From Priestia koreensis (lineage in GTDB: Bacteria > Bacillota > Bacilli > Bacillales > Bacillaceae_H): a stretch of 64,000 nucleotides of DNA. The position numbers and the translations under genes were made by a program. Location: the NCBI RefSeq assembly GCF_001274935.1, contig NZ_LILC01000002.1:62001-126000 (forward strand). Reading direction: 5' to 3'. This document shows positions 45,335 through 55,583 of this stretch, piece after piece (the stretch's first letter is position 1; every line of letters begins with the position of its first letter). The notes beneath the pieces were generated by a model. That model had not been told where the DNA came from, searched no databases, and was given only the letters and a program-made list of their open reading frames with translations.

Positions 45335-45529
45335 ATGATGGAACAAAACATTCAATTTTTACAAATCGCAATGAAGTACTTACCAGAAGCAAAGCAATTA
45401 CTAGATGAATCAGGGATTGAGCTGAGCATGGACAAGCTTCAACCGATTATGGAGTTGTTTAATAAAGTAATGGCTGACGCTTACGAATTAGGAAAGCAAG
45501 ACGCTTTACAAGAGGGCAACAACAAGTGA
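45335..45529 (+). CDS. comZ: ComG operon repressor ComZ
   Basis: A 64-residue acidic protein with FLQIAMKYLPEAKQLLDESG and a Leu-zipper-like repeat, ending AYELGKQDALQEG, as in ComZ. In B. subtilis ComZ lowers comG expression. AAAGGAG is upstream of two tandem ATGs (45335 and 45338); either may start. Ten bp after med, so one transcript. Confidence 0.9.
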   Translation: MMEQNIQFLQIAMKYLPEAKQLLDESGIELSMDKLQPIMELFNKVMADAYELGKQDALQEGNNK

Positions 45530-45535
45530 TGACGG

Positions 45536-45564
45536 AGCAGCTAGCTAACCTAGCTGCTTTTTTA
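45536..45564 (+). terminator. Terminator of med-comZ
   Basis: AGCAGCTAG pairs with CTAGCTGCT around CTAAC, followed by a run of seven T. Confidence 0.85.
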
Positions 45565-45598
45565 TTACGAATTCAACGATCTTTTCGTGATTCTTTCC

Positions 45599-45644
45599 TA
45601 GACAAAGCAAGAGAAATTTCGTAAAATTAGTACCAAGTACTAAT
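45599..45644 (+). promoter_or_regulatory. fabH promoter with FapR operator
   Basis: TAGACA (45599-45604) and TAAAAT (45622-45627) are 17 bp apart. ATTAGTAC-CAA-GTACTAAT (45626-45644), a perfect 8-bp palindrome, overlaps the -10 and start point; it is the FapR operator pattern known from Bacillus fatty-acid genes. FapR is released by malonyl-CoA, so fab expression should follow precursor supply. The start codon lies about 110 bp downstream. Confidence 0.88.
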
Positions 45645-45756
45645 AATTGATTATAACTCTGTGACTCCTTTTTAAGGGTTTATCTTTAACGATTACATGA
45701 ACGAATAGAGTTTTTATGAAAAATTTCACCGCTAAGCGGGTAAGGGAGTGTTCAAT

Positions 45757-46689
45757 ATGAATGCTGGAATTAAAGGGATCGGACGCTATTTACCAGAGAA
45801 AGTTTTAACAAATGCAGATTTGGAAAAAATGGTGGATACGTCTGATGAGTGGATTCGTACTCGTACAGGAATAGAAGAGAGACGTGTCGCAGACGACAAT
45901 ACAGATACGTCTGATATGGCGTACGAAGCATCGTTAAAAGCGATTGCAGATGCGGGCATCGCTCCAGAAGATATTGATTTAATCATGGTTGCAACCGTAA
46001 CACCAGATCAACCATTTCCTTCTGTTGCATGTATGATCCAAGAGCGTTTAGGAGCTAAAAAAGCCGCAGCATTCGATTTGAGTGCGGCTTGTGCAGGATT
46101 TATGTACGGATTAGTGATGGCAAAACAATTTATTGAAAGTGATACGTATCAAAATGTCCTTGTAGTAGGGGTAGAAAAGCTTTCTAAAATTACGGACTGG
46201 GATGATCGTAACACAGCTGTTTTATTCGGTGACGGAGCAGGCGCAGCCGTCCTAAGTAAAGTATCCGAAGGACACGGTATTTTATCCTTTGAACTAGGTG
46301 CGGATGGAACAGGTGCAAAGCATCTTTATCAAGATGAGCATATTATCATGAATGGCCGTGAAGTATTTAAATTTGCCGTTCGTCAAATGGGTGAATCGGC
46401 AGTTAACGTCATCGAAAAAGCAAACTTAACAAAAGAAGACGTTGATTTCTTGATCCCTCACCAAGCAAACATTCGTATCATGGAGGCTGCACGTCAACGT
46501 CTAGACCTTCCAGATGATAAAATGTCTAAAACAGTGAAAAAATACGGAAATACATCAGCAGCTTCAATTCCAATTTCTATCGTTGAGGAATTAGAAAATG
46601 GTAAGATAAAAGACGGTGATTTAATCGTGATGGTCGGCTTTGGCGGTGGCTTAACGTGGGGAGCTATTGCTTTACGCTGGGGAAAATAA
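45757..46689 (+). CDS. fabH: Beta-ketoacyl-ACP synthase III
   Basis: A 310-residue condensing enzyme starting fatty-acid synthesis from an acyl-CoA and malonyl-ACP. The Cys-His-Asn triad is visible: DLSAACAGF (Cys about 113), PHQANIRI (His) and YGNTSAAS (Asn). The start at 45757 (MNAGIKGIG) follows AAGGGAG. It corresponds to fabHA of B. subtilis by position. Confidence 0.95.
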   Translation: MNAGIKGIGRYLPEKVLTNADLEKMVDTSDEWIRTRTGIEERRVADDNTDTSDMAYEASLKAIADAGIAPEDIDLIMVATVTPDQPFPSVACMIQERLGAKKAAAFDLSAACAGFMYGLVMAKQFIESDTYQNVLVVGVEKLSKITDWDDRNTAVLFGDGAGAAVLSKVSEGHGILSFELGADGTGAKHLYQDEHIIMNGREVFKFAVRQMGESAVNVIEKANLTKEDVDFLIPHQANIRIMEAARQRLDLPDDKMSKTVKKYGNTSAASIPISIVEELENGKIKDGDLIVMVGFGGGLTWGAIALRWGK

Positions 46690-46732
46690 TGTCATAATAA
46701 AAACGTTGTTGCATATTAAAGGAGATGAAAGC

Positions 46733-47971
46733 ATGGAGAAAAGACGTGTAGTAGTAACAGGTTTGGGCGCAGTCACGCCAATTGGAAATGATGTAGAAAC
46801 AAGCTGGAAGAATGCAATCGAAGGTGTTTCAGGAGTTCGTACCATGACACGCCTTGATCCTGATAACTATACAGCAAAAGTATCAGCTGAGTTAAAGGAC
46901 TTTAACGTAGAAGATTATATAGATAAACGTGAAGCAAGAAAAATGGATCGTTTTACACAGTATGCGGTAGTAGCTTCTAAAATGGCAGTTCAAGACGCTA
47001 AATTAGAGATTACGGATGAAATTGCACCTCGTGTTGGTGTTTGGATCGGATCTGGTATTGGTGGTATGGAAACGTTTGAAAACCAATACGAAACGTTTTT
47101 AGAAAAAGGCGCTCGTCGTGTGAGTCCATTCTTCGTACCAATGATGATTCCTGATATGGCTGCTGGTCAAGTATCGATTATGCTTGGTGCAAAAGGAATT
47201 AACTCTTGTACCGTAACAGCTTGTGCAACAGGGACAAACTCAATCGGAGACGCATTTAAAGTAATTCAGCGTGGAGATGCGGATGTAATGGTAACAGGTG
47301 GAACAGAAGCACCGATCACGAAATTATCTGTGGCTGGTTTCTGTGCAAACAAAGCTCTTTCAACAAATCCAGACCCAGAAACAGCGTGTCGTCCATTCGA
47401 TCAAAACCGTGACGGCTTTATTATCGGAGAAGGTGCAGGAATTGTGATCCTTGAGGATTTAGAGCATGCATTAGCGCGCGGAGCGAAAATTTATGCTGAA
47501 ATCGTTGGATATGGTGCAACAGGTGATGCTCATCACGTAACAGCTCCAGCTCCGGGCGGTGAAGGCGGCGTTCGTGCAATGCGTCAAGCGATTAACGATG
47601 CTGGTCTTCAACCAGAAGACATTGATTACATTAATGCCCATGGTACAAGCACCGATTATAACGATAAGTTTGAAACGATGGCAATCAAAGAAGTGTTTGG
47701 GGAGTACGCACAAAAGGTAGCGATCAGCTCAACAAAATCAATGACTGGTCACTTACTAGGTGCAGCGGGTGGTGTGGAAGCGATCTTCAGTGTCAAAGCT
47801 ATTGAAGATAGCATGATTCCACCGACAATTAACTACGTAACGCCAGACCCTGAATGTGATCTTGATTATGTTCCAAACAAAGCCCGTAAGCAAGAAGTGA
47901 AAGCCGTATTAAGTAACTCTTTAGGCTTTGGTGGCCACAACGCTACGATTGTCTTTAAAAAATACGAATAA
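46733..47971 (+). CDS. fabF: Beta-ketoacyl-ACP synthase II
   Basis: A 412-residue elongating condensing enzyme. [13 protein letters not shown] holds the nucleophile Cys (about 163), [11 protein letters not shown] the first His, and [12 protein letters not shown] the second. [12 protein letters not shown] starts after AAGGAG. 43 bp after fabH and under the same FapR operator. Confidence 0.95.
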   Translation: MEKRRVVVTGLGAVTPIGNDVETSWKNAIEGVSGVRTMTRLDPDNYTAKVSAELKDFNVEDYIDKREARKMDRFTQYAVVASKMAVQDAKLEITDEIAPRVGVWIGSGIGGMETFENQYETFLEKGARRVSPFFVPMMIPDMAAGQVSIMLGAKGINSCTVTACATGTNSIGDAFKVIQRGDADVMVTGGTEAPITKLSVAGFCANKALSTNPDPETACRPFDQNRDGFIIGEGAGIVILEDLEHALARGAKIYAEIVGYGATGDAHHVTAPAPGGEGGVRAMRQAINDAGLQPEDIDYINAHGTSTDYNDKFETMAIKEVFGEYAQKVAISSTKSMTGHLLGAAGGVEAIFSVKAIEDSMIPPTINYVTPDPECDLDYVPNKARKQEVKAVLSNSLGFGGHNATIVFKKYE

Positions 47972-47980
47972 TAAATGTTC

Positions 47981-48020
47981 AAAAGAGGTGAACTCCTTAA
48001 GAGGAGTTCACCTCTTTTTT
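47981..48020 (+). terminator. Terminator of fabH-fabF
   Basis: A perfect 16-bp stem (AAAAGAGGTGAACTCC with GGAGTTCACCTCTTTT), six-base loop, T run. Confidence 0.9.
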
Positions 48021-48093
48021 GTGTGAACGGTGACAAAATAGCGTCTCTCTCTCATAAGATAATAAAAATGTTTGGAGAGGTGGTTGATCGAAA

Positions 48094-48882
48094 ATGGCAG
48101 TCATGCAAACCGATCATTGGATGGAGGAAGGAATCGAGAACGCTTCTGTTGTTTTTAAAAACTTGAAGCCGTATTTTTCAGGGCTTTCAATAAAAGAGAT
48201 TCAAGGTCTCTTAAGTAGTCATGGAATGTACCAACCTGGAAAAGAACTTGCTCAGACGATTAAAGACCTTACGGAGAAAAAGCGTCTGTGGAAAGCGGTA
48301 CAAAGACAATACGAAGAATTAAAAAAAGAATGGAGAGGCCCTGATATACCTATTTTTCTCTTTTTAAGCAACTCGCATAATCGTCGTCTTCAGCATGAGT
48401 ATAATGGTCGTTCGGGTATTGCGTTTGATGATAAATTGTTTCTGTTTTTATCGCCAGATACGATGCTGAAAGAAGTGCTAGCTGTTTTAACACACGAGTA
48501 TCATCACGTATGTCGAATACAGCAACTCAAAATAAAAGAAGAGAATACCACGTTGTTAGATAGCATTATGATGGAGGGGCTTGCTGAATATGCGGTAAAG
48601 GAATACTGCGGCGATGAATATTTGGCACCTTGGACTAAATATTATTCAAAAGAGAAAGCAAAATCTCATTGGGATTCACTTCTCAAGCCACATGAAACGC
48701 TACGAAGAACGGAACGAAAACATGATGATTTATTATTAGGAAGAAAATGGTACCCGAACATGCTAGGGTATAATACCGGGTTTCATATTGCGGTGAATTG
48801 CGGTACTCAACCAGCCATGACGACTAAAAAAATGCTGACTATGACGGCTGAGGAAATTTTATCATGTTCCTCATTTTCTTAA
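48094..48882 (+). CDS. yjaZ: DUF2268 Zn-protease-like protein YjaZ
   Basis: A 262-residue protein with a zinc-protease motif LTHEYHHV (H-E-x-x-H, about residues 134-138) and EGLAEYAVKEY about 30 residues later, which could give the third ligand. It fits the DUF2268 family (predicted Zn-dependent proteases). No signal peptide. GGAGAGGTGG is upstream. Position between fabF and app matches yjaZ. Confidence 0.87.
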   Translation: MAVMQTDHWMEEGIENASVVFKNLKPYFSGLSIKEIQGLLSSHGMYQPGKELAQTIKDLTEKKRLWKAVQRQYEELKKEWRGPDIPIFLFLSNSHNRRLQHEYNGRSGIAFDDKLFLFLSPDTMLKEVLAVLTHEYHHVCRIQQLKIKEENTTLLDSIMMEGLAEYAVKEYCGDEYLAPWTKYYSKEKAKSHWDSLLKPHETLRRTERKHDDLLLGRKWYPNMLGYNTGFHIAVNCGTQPAMTTKKMLTMTAEEILSCSSFS

Positions 48883-49027
48883 ACGGAAGCCTTTTTCGCC
48901 CTATGATTTATTTTTTGAATAATGGTATAATTTAGAATAAGAGGATATAATATGGGAGAAAATTAAGCGTATCTTCTTTAGTATGCCTTTTTTTTCTGTG
49001 TTAAAGGTAGATTCGTAGAGGTGGAGA

Positions 49028-50053
49028 ATGAAAGAAACATTACCATATATGAACGACAAATCGTTGCTAGAAGTGAAAAATTTAGAGAGTAGTTTTGAAA
49101 TTAACGGTCGCTATTACAATGCCGTTGATAACGTAACCTTTGAAGTAAAGCAGAAGCAAGTGGTAGGAATTGTTGGGGAATCTGGATGTGGAAAAAGCGC
49201 GCTTTCTTTGTCCATTATGGGTCTGCTACCAAAAGGAAAAAGCAAAATAAAAAAGGAGTATATTTTGTTTCAAGGATCGGACCTTCATATCGAAAACGAT
49301 CAAGAAATGCAAAAGATACGCGGAAACAAAATATCAATGATTTTTCAGGAACCAATGACTTCCCTTAACCCTACACTTACAATCGGTTATCAACTTCAAG
49401 AAATTTTATTGCATCATGAGCGTTTTTCTAAAGTAGAAGCCATGAGAGAAAGCATATCTCTTCTTAAAAAAGTAGGCATTTCTCACGCTGAGCGGATTGT
49501 TTTAGAATATCCTCATCAATTATCTGGAGGAATGCGCCAGCGCGTTATGATCGCGATGGCAATTGCCTGTAAGCCGAATTTGCTCATAGCTGATGAACCA
49601 ACTACCGCTTTAGATGTAACTGTTCAGGCTCAAGTATTACAGCTATTAAAAGAGTTACAAAATGAGCATGATATGTCCATTATTATGATTACACATGATT
49701 TAGGAGTTGTAGCTGAAATGTGTGATGAGGTTATCGTGATGTATGCAGGGAAAATTATTGAGCGAGCAGACGTGGACACGCTCTTTTATCACGCCAAGCA
49801 TCCTTACACAAAAGCATTGATCAACTCCATTCCAAAAATAGACGAAGAACTTGAACGACTGAACACAATCGATGGTATTGTTCCATCCCTTAGTCAAATT
49901 AAACGAATAGGTTGTCCATTTGCAGATCGATGCCCGCAGGCGTTTGAAAAATGCAAAGAGGTAACACCGCGATTAGTGAAGGGTGAGACTGATCACGAGG
50001 TAGCATGTTTCCTATACGAAAGAAGTTATGAAGGGGTGAAGGTACAATTGTGA
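49028..50053 (+). CDS. appD: Oligopeptide ABC transporter ATP-binding protein AppD
   Basis: A 341-residue ATPase: Walker A GESGCGKS (about 51), signature LSGGMRQR, Walker [13 protein letters not shown], and the oligopeptide C-terminal extension with Cys-rich [15 protein letters not shown]. Position after yjaZ and before appF identifies it as appD. A TATAAT-rich region lies upstream. Overlaps appF. Confidence 0.9.
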   Translation: MKETLPYMNDKSLLEVKNLESSFEINGRYYNAVDNVTFEVKQKQVVGIVGESGCGKSALSLSIMGLLPKGKSKIKKEYILFQGSDLHIENDQEMQKIRGNKISMIFQEPMTSLNPTLTIGYQLQEILLHHERFSKVEAMRESISLLKKVGISHAERIVLEYPHQLSGGMRQRVMIAMAIACKPNLLIADEPTTALDVTVQAQVLQLLKELQNEHDMSIIMITHDLGVVAEMCDEVIVMYAGKIIERADVDTLFYHAKHPYTKALINSIPKIDEELERLNTIDGIVPSLSQIKRIGCPFADRCPQAFEKCKEVTPRLVKGETDHEVACFLYERSYEGVKVQL

Positions 50054-51027
50054 TGAAAGAAGAACCAATGTTATTAGAGGTTCGTAATTTAAAAACCTAC
50101 TATTCAACAAAAAAGGGTCTTTTTAAAAAAGAACAGAGAGCGGTAAAAGCGGTAGACGGGATAAGCTTTTTTATCCGAAAAGGGGAAACGTTAGGTCTTG
50201 TTGGCGAATCTGGATGCGGAAAGTCAACAACAGGTCGCACGATTTTACGCTTAGTTGATTCAACATCAGGATCAATTATATTCAATGGAAAAGATATTAC
50301 CCATTTAAATGGTGCGTCTCTTCGGAAATATCGCCGCGATTTGCAATTAATTTTTCAGGACCCTTATGCATCGTTAAACCCTGTACATATGGTGGGGGAT
50401 ATTATTGCAGCACCTTTGCGTAATTATCAACGTCTTCCAAGTAAGGAAATTAGGAAGGAAGTCATGATGCTACTTAAAAAGGTTGGATTACCTGAAGATG
50501 CGTATCATAAGTACCCCCATGAGTTTTCCGGTGGTCAACGGCAACGAATTGGCATTGCGAGAGCACTTGCTCTTCGTCCGAAATTAATTGTTGCAGATGA
50601 ACCGGTCTCTGCCCTTGACGTATCTGTACAATCACAAGTCTTAAATTTATTAAAAGAGTTGCAAGAGGAGTTTGACCTCACTTATCTCTTCATTGCTCAT
50701 GATTTGAGTGTTGTAAAACACATGAGTGATCGAATTGGCGTCATGTATGTAGGGAATTTAGTGGAAATGGCAAGTAAGAATGATCTTTATGAACAACCTC
50801 TTCATCCATATACACAGGCACTAATGTCAGCAATTCCAGATCCAGACCCTCGAAAGAAAAAGGAGAGAATTATTTTACAAGGAGATGTCCCAAATCCGGT
50901 TAATCCTCCAAAGGGATGTGCGTTTCATCCTCGCTGTATTCATGCGATGCCACAGTGTCTAGAGGAGAAGCCATTACTTCAAGAAGTAAAAAAAGAGCAC
51001 TACGTGGCATGTCATCTATACAAATAA
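50050..51027 (+). CDS. appF: Oligopeptide ABC transporter ATP-binding protein AppF
   Basis: A 325-residue ATPase: GESGCGKST (about 57), SGGQRQRIGIARAL, IVADEPVSALD, and the C-terminal CAFHPRCIHAMPQC cluster. The start is GTG overlapping the appD stop, or the next-codon ATG at 50053. It should form the ATPase dimer with AppD. Confidence 0.9.
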   Translation: MMKEEPMLLEVRNLKTYYSTKKGLFKKEQRAVKAVDGISFFIRKGETLGLVGESGCGKSTTGRTILRLVDSTSGSIIFNGKDITHLNGASLRKYRRDLQLIFQDPYASLNPVHMVGDIIAAPLRNYQRLPSKEIRKEVMMLLKKVGLPEDAYHKYPHEFSGGQRQRIGIARALALRPKLIVADEPVSALDVSVQSQVLNLLKELQEEFDLTYLFIAHDLSVVKHMSDRIGVMYVGNLVEMASKNDLYEQPLHPYTQALMSAIPDPDPRKKKERIILQGDVPNPVNPPKGCAFHPRCIHAMPQCLEEKPLLQEVKKEHYVACHLYK

Positions 51028-51111
51028 TCAGCCTCTATTTCCTAGAGATGTAATCAATTATTTAAAGACAGAAAAAAAGGAAAATAACAGATAAAATACG
51101 GGGGAATTTTG

Positions 51112-52833
51112 ATGAAAAAGGCTTTGCTTACTCTTCTTACCCTCATGCTTTTGTGTATTAGCTCTTTAGCGGCATGTAGTGAGAAGGAAGAGAAGTCTGA
51201 TAGAAAACTAGAGAATACGCAATTAAGTCTTCCAAAAAAAGCACCTCAAACAGGTGGAAGTATAACAGTGGCGCTGTCACGAGAGCCTGAAGGAATATTT
51301 GAGCCAGCATTCTCAACAAGTATTGAGGATGACGATGTTCAATCCTTTACAACTGAATCTATGTATCAAATTACCAATGATTTAAAATACGTTCCTAACT
51401 TAGCTACATGGGATATTAGCAACGATAAAAAAACATATACGTTTCACCTCCATAAAGGAGTGAAATGGCATAATGGTACGGAGCTTACGATGGAGGACTG
51501 GAAATATTCACTTGAAGTTCTTGCAAACGCCCAGTATACAGGTCCTTACTTTGAGCATGTAAGTCTCATTAAAGGTGCAAAAGAATACCATGACGGGAAA
51601 AGCAATCACATAGAAGGTCTTCGAATTATTGATCCATACACAATGAAAATTACGTTTAATGATGTACATACGACGAACTTGGAGAAATTATGGCCAGTTC
51701 CGATGCCGAAGAAGGTGTATCAATCTATTCCAATTCATAAGTTATTTAATTCAGATCCTGTGCGTCGTCATCCAATTGGATTAGGTCCTTTTCAAGTGAC
51801 CAATATGTCACAGGACGGAGAGATAGAGCTTGAATTTTTCCCTAACTATTGGAAAGGCAGGGCACTGCTCGACAAAGTCACATTAAAAGTAGTGAATACG
51901 CCTTCTATGGAGAGGGATTTTAAAAAGGGATCACTTGATTTAGCAAGTATTGATGCAGCTTCTATGAATCAATTAGAACGCTTACAAAATATTCGTATTA
52001 GTAAAATACGCGGAAGCATTTATTCGTATATCGGACTGCGGTTTGGACATAGAGACAATCAGCGAGATAAAAATGTCGATGACTTAGAAAAGTTCAAAAA
52101 TAAAAAGCTTCGCGAGGCGCTCATGTATGCCTTAAATCGCTCAAAAATGATTGATGACTTTTTGGATGGACAAGCTAGGGTAACCAATAGCGTACTTCCT
52201 TCCACATCATGGCTTTCTTTAGCACCAAAAGAGTTTATTCCGTACGAGTATAATCCAAAAAAAGCGAAAAAATTATTGGCTGAAGCTGGTTACATTGACC
52301 GTAACGATGACGGATTTGTCGAGGATCCGAGCGGTCAGGAATTTCAAATTTCCTTTGGGCATTATGCAGGTTCTGCTTTGTTTGAAAGTCGCGCAAAAGC
52401 AATCATTCAAGCATGGAAGGACATTGGAATTCGGACTCAGCTCTCAACAGGCTCATTAATTGAATTTAATTTATACAATGACATGAAGGAAAAAGATGAT
52501 CCTACTCTTGAAGCCTTTATTGGTTCATGGTATATCGGAGCGGACCTAGATCCACTTCCGCTGTGGGGCTCAAATGCGGCTTGGAATTATGGACGCTATA
52601 AAAATGAAAAATCCGATCAGCTGTTAGAAGAGGGGATAGGTGAAAAAGCATTCGATGATGCCTATCGAAAAAATGTGTATCGAGAGTGGCAAAAATTATT
52701 TAATGAAGAGCTGCCTATTTTACCACTGTGGGAAAAAACAGATTTATTCGCCATTAGCAATCGATTGCAGCATGTAGAGATTAATAGCCTGACTCCTTTT
52801 AATCACGTTGAAAAGTGGAGCGTGACAAAATAA
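51112..52833 (+). CDS. appA: Peptide-binding lipoprotein AppA
   Basis: A 573-residue solute-binding lipoprotein (SBP family 5): signal peptide with lipobox LAAC, then GGSITVALSREPEG, YTFHLHKGVKWHNG and LREALMYALNRSKM, typical of peptide-binding proteins. ATG at 51112 follows GGGGG at seven bases. The frame is intact, unlike the appA of B. subtilis 168, which has a known frameshift. No appB or appC follows; the next gene is yjbA. Confidence 0.9.
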   Translation: MKKALLTLLTLMLLCISSLAACSEKEEKSDRKLENTQLSLPKKAPQTGGSITVALSREPEGIFEPAFSTSIEDDDVQSFTTESMYQITNDLKYVPNLATWDISNDKKTYTFHLHKGVKWHNGTELTMEDWKYSLEVLANAQYTGPYFEHVSLIKGAKEYHDGKSNHIEGLRIIDPYTMKITFNDVHTTNLEKLWPVPMPKKVYQSIPIHKLFNSDPVRRHPIGLGPFQVTNMSQDGEIELEFFPNYWKGRALLDKVTLKVVNTPSMERDFKKGSLDLASIDAASMNQLERLQNIRISKIRGSIYSYIGLRFGHRDNQRDKNVDDLEKFKNKKLREALMYALNRSKMIDDFLDGQARVTNSVLPSTSWLSLAPKEFIPYEYNPKKAKKLLAEAGYIDRNDDGFVEDPSGQEFQISFGHYAGSALFESRAKAIIQAWKDIGIRTQLSTGSLIEFNLYNDMKEKDDPTLEAFIGSWYIGADLDPLPLWGSNAAWNYGRYKNEKSDQLLEEGIGEKAFDDAYRKNVYREWQKLFNEELPILPLWEKTDLFAISNRLQHVEINSLTPFNHVEKWSVTK

Positions 52834-52943
52834 AGGGCATTTTATAAAACATGTGGAGAAGTAAATAGAATTATTTGGAATAAAAAGCGCATCCTATGCC
52901 TATACTGATTGTTAATTAAAACGTTAGTAAGTGAGGGATGACG

Positions 52944-53693
52944 ATGCTTTATCTACATGATGTATGGGTTAACTGGTTCGAAGGTGAAGAGAATGGTTAT
53001 AATATCTGCCATTTTCATGAATGGCGCAAGGATGACTCAGTCGAATTACTAGATCAAGTTCCATTACTAAAAGTTCCGTCTACGCTATTTCACTACATCG
53101 AAAATGATTTATCAGAACTTCCACAGCAGCTGTTGCACGATGTTTATCAGAAGGCTTACATCCGTAAAAATCATGAGCGTATTCAACTCGAATATTGCTT
53201 TGTTGTGACAGATGGAAATGGAATTTTAGCTATAGACACGATGGGATATCATATTCCAATCCGTAAAAGCCGCATTATTCCAAGACAAGAGCAGCTTGTG
53301 TATGAAATGATTGAAAATCAAGAAGCCACTACATATGAATTTAGTGAAGGTCCACAAGATCAAAAAGAGTACCATATTTTATCACCAGCTCCCGTGACGA
53401 TGACGGGTCTAACAAGAAAAGAACGTCAGCTTAAACAGCTGTTGTTCATGGCGCTAGATCAGCTTCATTCGTCTAATAATGCATCTCAAGTGCGCTATTG
53501 GTACACAGAATGGAATCCGAAAAATTACTCGGAAGTGCAGCGAATGGATTTTGAAGACGTTTGGCAAAAGCTTTATGATGAGACAACGAGCGGATGGTCA
53601 CGGAAACATATTACGCTTTGTGAAAATCTCATCAAAGGACAGCCGTTTTTCGAAAAGCTGTGGGAGATGGAACAGGAACCAAAAGTGAATTGA
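52944..53693 (+). CDS. yjbA: YjbA family (UPF0736) protein
   Basis: A 249-residue protein reading [19 protein letters not shown], then [10 protein letters not shown], a strong match to YjbA. The second ATG is used because GAGGG is correctly placed before it and it gives the family length. No known domain; function unknown. B. subtilis also has yjbA between app and trpS. Confidence 0.92.
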   Translation: MLYLHDVWVNWFEGEENGYNICHFHEWRKDDSVELLDQVPLLKVPSTLFHYIENDLSELPQQLLHDVYQKAYIRKNHERIQLEYCFVVTDGNGILAIDTMGYHIPIRKSRIIPRQEQLVYEMIENQEATTYEFSEGPQDQKEYHILSPAPVTMTGLTRKERQLKQLLFMALDQLHSSNNASQVRYWYTEWNPKNYSEVQRMDFEDVWQKLYDETTSGWSRKHITLCENLIKGQPFFEKLWEMEQEPKVN

Positions 53694-53724
53694 AAAAAGA
53701 CACCGTCATCGGTGTCTTTTTTTC
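53693..53724. terminator. Convergent terminator between yjbA and trpS
   Basis: AAAAAAGACACCG pairs with CGGTGTCTTTTTT around TCAT, with A and T runs on the two sides. Confidence 0.88.
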
Positions 53725-54723
<999 letters not shown>

Positions 54724-54746
54724 TCACATAATACTTATTTTATTTT

Positions 54747-55020
54747 TGTAAAAAAATAAACGGCCCAAACATCCCTGTTGTCAAATAGGGACGAATGGAC
54801 CGTGGTACCACCCTAATTATTTCATTGCTGAAATCACTCTGATCATACAAAATTAAAAGTATGTTTTTCGGTTAACGTCGAAAAAACGTTCAAGTATTTG
54901 GCTTGAAGACTCCAAAGTCCATTCCATATCCGTGAATATTTGCTCGCATCAACCGCAAATTTTCTGAAAAACAGCGTAATATGTACTATTCTTTTTCATT
55001 GTCTATAAAGGTATGAAATT
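54747..55020 (-). promoter_or_regulatory. T-box leader of trpS with Trp (UGG) specifier
   Basis: On the minus strand the conserved T-box AGGGTGGTACCACG lies at 54801-54814. A terminator follows, pairing ACGGTCCATTCGTCCCT with AGGGATGTTTGGGCCGT and ending in a T run; its left arm overlaps the T-box, as needed for the antiterminator switch. Upstream, the stem I internal loop contains TGG at 54912-54914 within GGACTTTGGAGTC, the expected tryptophan specifier. Confidence 0.92.
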
Positions 55021-55035
55021 GTACAGTTACCCTTT

Positions 55036-55065
55036 ATTATAACGGATGAGAAAATAGAAATGCAA
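55036..55065 (-). promoter_or_regulatory. Promoter of the trpS leader
   Basis: On the minus strand TTGCAT (55060-55065) and TATAAT (55036-55041) are 18 bp apart, just upstream of the T-box RNA. Confidence 0.7.
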
Positions 55066-55240
55066 ATTGAGATTTGAAAAAAATATTTGCTTTTTCAACA
55101 TAATATGCTATATTTTTCATATTCTTATTGCAATTTCTATTTATTGGGTGTGTTCCACTCATAAAGAAAAATTGATGTAACTTTTTGTCAGGTAGGTCTA
55201 AAGATATACATTTAGCAAAAAATTACATTACGAAATAGTA

Positions 55241-55269
55241 TTGCAATAAATTTTTAAAATATTTATAAT
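55241..55269 (+). promoter_or_regulatory. Sigma-A promoter of oppA
   Basis: TTGCAA (55241-55246) and TATAAT (55264-55269), spacer 17 bp. It predicts a leader of about 305 nt before oppA. The remaining intergenic stretch is very AT-rich and holds no gene. Confidence 0.75.
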
Positions 55270-55313
55270 AAACTGTAACAAGCATCTTTTTACAAAACTA
55301 TTACAATACCTTA

Positions 55314-55328
55314 ATTTTTCAGAAAACA
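55314..55328 (+). promoter_or_regulatory. CodY-box-like site in the oppA leader
   Basis: ATTTTTCAGAAAACA matches AATTTTCWGAAAATT at 12 of 15 positions. It lies about 40 bp after the predicted start of transcription. A small GTGAC/GTCAC hairpin follows. Confidence 0.5.
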
Positions 55329-55583
55329 TAAAAAAGTGACAACATAAAGTCACCAAATGTTTTGAAAAGAAAAACACTTTTATGAAATTAACATGTACAT
55401 ACTTTATAAAAGGGGGTACATAACCATTTCTTATTAGGAACTTTTCATTCTACTAATTAGTTCGTATTTTTTTAACAAGAAAATACTGATTATTTAGATG
55501 ATACAGAGTGTTGAAGAATTTAAGGTGTAATTAATTGTAAAAAAGAGTTTGTACTGTTTAAAACAAAAATGGGGGGTAATATC

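Noticed and set aside
48900-48960. CodY-like site upstream of appD
   Set aside because: Best alignment has four mismatches in fifteen, no better than background in such AT-rich sequence.
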